Assembly (NCBI RefSeq): GCF_001761365.1 | Contig: NZ_CP017477.1 | Span: 2,284,001-2,348,000 of the forward strand | Direction of reading: 5' to 3' | Source of the DNA: Polaribacter vadi | Lineage (GTDB): Bacteria > Bacteroidota > Bacteroidia > Flavobacteriales > Flavobacteriaceae | DNA: 64,000 nt | Shown here: piece after piece, positions 62,315 to 64,000 of the stretch | Position numbering within the stretch: position 1 is the stretch's first letter | Layout of the letters: each line of letters opens with the position of its first letter | The notes under the pieces: generated by a model | What the model was told of the DNA's origin: nothing | The model's database searches: none | The model's input: only the letters and a program-made list of their open reading frames with translations | Position numbers and translations under genes: made by a program

Positions 62315-63358
62315 ATGAAAAAATTTAAAAAACAAAACTTGATAAAGCCACTTATGCTGGTCTTTATGTTTGTTAGTCTTCTATCATCTTGTTCTGATGA
62401 AGAAGAAAACGATATGGTGTCTTCAGGACCACCAGTAATAGAATCTGTAAGCAGGGCAGAAGCAGGAGATTTAACACCTATAACTATTGGGTATGCTAAT
62501 AACATGTATATCATTCAAGGTTCTGGATTTACATCAGTAGAAAAAATTTATTTTAATGATACTGACACCTATTTTAACCCAGCTTTAGTTACTGATAATA
62601 CTATTTTTGTAACAATTGATCAAAATACTCCTTATGAAAATGCTTCAAGCATTTTAAAAGTAGTGACTGCAAATGGTACTGTAACTTATCAATTTGTAGT
62701 AGCACCACCTGCACCACAAGTAACAAGAGGGTTTCAACCAGTAAATGCAAATGAAGGAGATCAAGTTACAATTTACGGAAACTTCTTTCTAGATCCTATC
62801 GTAACTTTTGGATCAATAGAAGCTACAATTGTATCAAATACGTTAACTGAAATCGTTGCAATTGTTCCTGCTGGAGCTCAAAATAAATATTTAACAGTAA
62901 CTACTATTTCTGGAGAGTCTTCTTGGGGCACAGCTGTTGGTACTTCTATTTATGATGATAATTTTTATGGAGCATGGGATATCCCAGCTTGGAATAATCA
63001 CGAATATTTAACAGATCCAGAAAATGCATACCAAGGTAAAACATTTATACATAAAGAAATTTCAGGTTGGGATAATATACAGAGTGAATGGATTTGGGAT
63101 GATCAAATTAGTGCCTATACAGGTGTTAGATTTGCTGTAAAATCAGATACCCCTGGTACATTAATTTTTCTTTTTAATGGTAACTATTGGGGAGATGAAA
63201 CTAGAGCTTTTGACACAACAACAGAATGGCAAGTAGTTAGTTATTCATGGGAAGAATTAGGAGGTATGCCAGATGGAGTTCAAAATATTTCTTTTCAAGA
63301 ATTTTCTGGAGAATCTCATAATTATTATTTTGATGATTTTTCTTACACCGTAGATTAA
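62315..63358 (+). CDS. IPT/TIG-domain surface glycan-binding lipoprotein
   Basis: The 347-residue product has a lipoprotein signal with Cys26 (LLSSC). Two IPT/TIG-like Ig domains (about 40-130 and 133-220; MYIIQGSGFTSVEKIYF and VTIYGNFFLDPIVTFG) lead to a C-terminal beta-sandwich (about 225-347) with many Trp and Asp residues (WDIPAWNNHEYL, IQSEWIWDDQ, YYFDDFSY), likely the glycan-binding module. It takes the surface glycan-binding protein place after SusC and SusD. No catalytic motif is visible. A terminator follows. Confidence 0.8.
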   Translation: MKKFKKQNLIKPLMLVFMFVSLLSSCSDEEENDMVSSGPPVIESVSRAEAGDLTPITIGYANNMYIIQGSGFTSVEKIYFNDTDTYFNPALVTDNTIFVTIDQNTPYENASSILKVVTANGTVTYQFVVAPPAPQVTRGFQPVNANEGDQVTIYGNFFLDPIVTFGSIEATIVSNTLTEIVAIVPAGAQNKYLTVTTISGESSWGTAVGTSIYDDNFYGAWDIPAWNNHEYLTDPENAYQGKTFIHKEISGWDNIQSEWIWDDQISAYTGVRFAVKSDTPGTLIFLFNGNYWGDETRAFDTTTEWQVVSYSWEELGGMPDGVQNISFQEFSGESHNYYFDDFSYTVD

Positions 63359-63391
63359 TAAAAATTATTTTGAATTAGTTTTTAATTAATT

Positions 63392-63424
63392 AAAAGCATC
63401 TTGTATCTTCAAGGTGCTTTTTTT
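63392..63424 (+). terminator. Terminator after the IPT-domain gene
   Basis: AAAAGCATCTTG and CAAGGTGCTTTT pair over 12 bases with one G-T pair, then T residues. The GH27 gene starts 13 bases later, so it may rely on read-through. Confidence 0.7.
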
Positions 63425-63436
63425 AAACTTATATAT

Positions 63437-64000
63437 ATGAAGAAAGCACTATTTTTATTATTGATTTTAGCATCAATAAATATTCAATCTCAAAAATTTG
63501 AAGGACTTGCAAAAACACCTCCTTTAGGTTGGAATAGTTGGAACACTTTTGCAACAGATATTAATGAGCAATTAGTAAAAGATATAGCAGATAAATTTGT
63601 TGAGCTTGGTTTAAAAGACGCAGGTTATGAATACATTGTTTTAGATGATGGTTGGATGGCTAAAGAACGTGATGCTAATGGTAATTTAATTGCAGATCCT
63701 ATAAAATTTCCAAACGGAATGAAAGCTCTTGCAGATTATATCCATTCCAAAGGCTTAAAGTTTGGATTATATAATTGTGCAGGTTCAAAAACATGTGCAG
63801 GTTATCCTGGTAGTAGAGGTTATGAGTATCAAGATGCTAGAAGTTATGCCTCTTGGAATGTAGATTTTTTAAAATATGACTGGTGTAATACAGGAAAAAT
63901 AAATGCAGAAAGTGCCTATATAACCATGAGAGATGCATTAAAAGCTGCAGAAAGACCAATTGTATTTAGCATCTGTGAATGGGGTGATAATCAACCTTGG
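63437..64000 (+). CDS. GH27 alpha-galactosidase, N-terminal part (cut by window edge)
   Basis: The open frame has 188 codons to the window edge. A signal peptide (MKKALFLLLILASINIQ) precedes a GH27 barrel: TPPLGWNSWNTFA, EYIVLDDGWM, GLKFGLYNCAGSKTCAGYPGS and KYDWCN, where Asp148 is the family nucleophile. The acid/base residue lies beyond the edge. GH27 removes alpha-galactosyl branches, consistent with galactomannan as a target of this locus. Truncation is from the window, not decay. Confidence 0.9.
   Translation, partial: MKKALFLLLILASINIQSQKFEGLAKTPPLGWNSWNTFATDINEQLVKDIADKFVELGLKDAGYEYIVLDDGWMAKERDANGNLIADPIKFPNGMKALADYIHSKGLKFGLYNCAGSKTCAGYPGSRGYEYQDARSYASWNVDFLKYDWCNTGKINAESAYITMRDALKAAERPIVFSICEWGDNQPW

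Noticed and set aside
1..64000. Mobile element, phage, CRISPR or integration site
   Set aside because: No transposase, integrase, regular spaced repeats, tRNA or terminal inverted repeats were seen in the read-through of the window.

Overview
The window looks like the chromosome of a marine-type member of the Flavobacteriia (Bacteroidota). It is strongly AT-rich. It carries two SusC/SusD pairs, many Bacteroidota lipoproteins (short signal, then Cys), type IX secretion (T9SS) C-terminal sorting domains, and promoters with the Bacteroidota -7 element TAnnTTTG. No rRNA, tRNA, CRISPR array, phage gene or insertion sequence was seen. Genus cannot be fixed from sequence alone. The window is two adjacent polysaccharide utilization loci (PULs) and nearly every gene is catabolic.

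Region 1 (1 to about 35.9 kb) is a homogalacturonan/pectin locus. A minus-strand operon runs from a GH28 polygalacturonase through an acetylesterase-like hydrolase, a DUF4861 lipoprotein, an exported cupin, a GH105 unsaturated-uronyl hydrolase and a Gfo/Idh/MocA oxidoreductase, and then to a PL10 pectate lyase cut by the window edge. A divergent LacI-type regulator follows, then a plus-strand SusC, SusD, beta-helix lipoprotein and a two-enzyme PL1-GH43 protein. Convergent to these are a PL9 lyase, a secreted binding-module protein and a 1606-residue modular CE8 pectin methylesterase; a secreted PL1 lyase diverges from the CE8 gene. The last part is an operon uxaC-dctPQM-uxaB-uxaA that imports galacturonate through a TRAP transporter and converts it to 2-keto-3-deoxygluconate. 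Six near-identical palindromes (core TGTAATCGATTACA) sit on or directly downstream of the -7 element of six promoters here, which defines a local regulon for the LacI protein.

Region 2 (36.3 to 64 kb) is a beta-mannan/glucomannan locus. A plus-strand group encodes a GH5, an AraC regulator, two SGNH-type esterases, GH1, GH3, a secreted two-module protein and a PD40-propeller protein. Convergent to it is a minus-strand operon GH26, sodium symporter, GH130 phosphorylase, AGE-family epimerase, CBM-like protein, GH26 and GH5. This matches the known mannobiose route: mannanase, import, epimerization to mannosyl-glucose, phosphorolysis. A second, paralogous AraC regulator diverges from this operon and is followed by SusC, SusD, an IPT-domain lipoprotein and a GH27 alpha-galactosidase that runs off the right edge.

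The most notable items are the composite promoter-operator regulon, the decayed KduD-like dehydrogenase remnant in the leader of the uxaC operon, the CE8 protein with about five copies of a beta-sandwich module that also exists as a separate neighbouring protein, the PL1-GH43 fusion, and the paired cupin-AraC regulators flanking the mannan genes.
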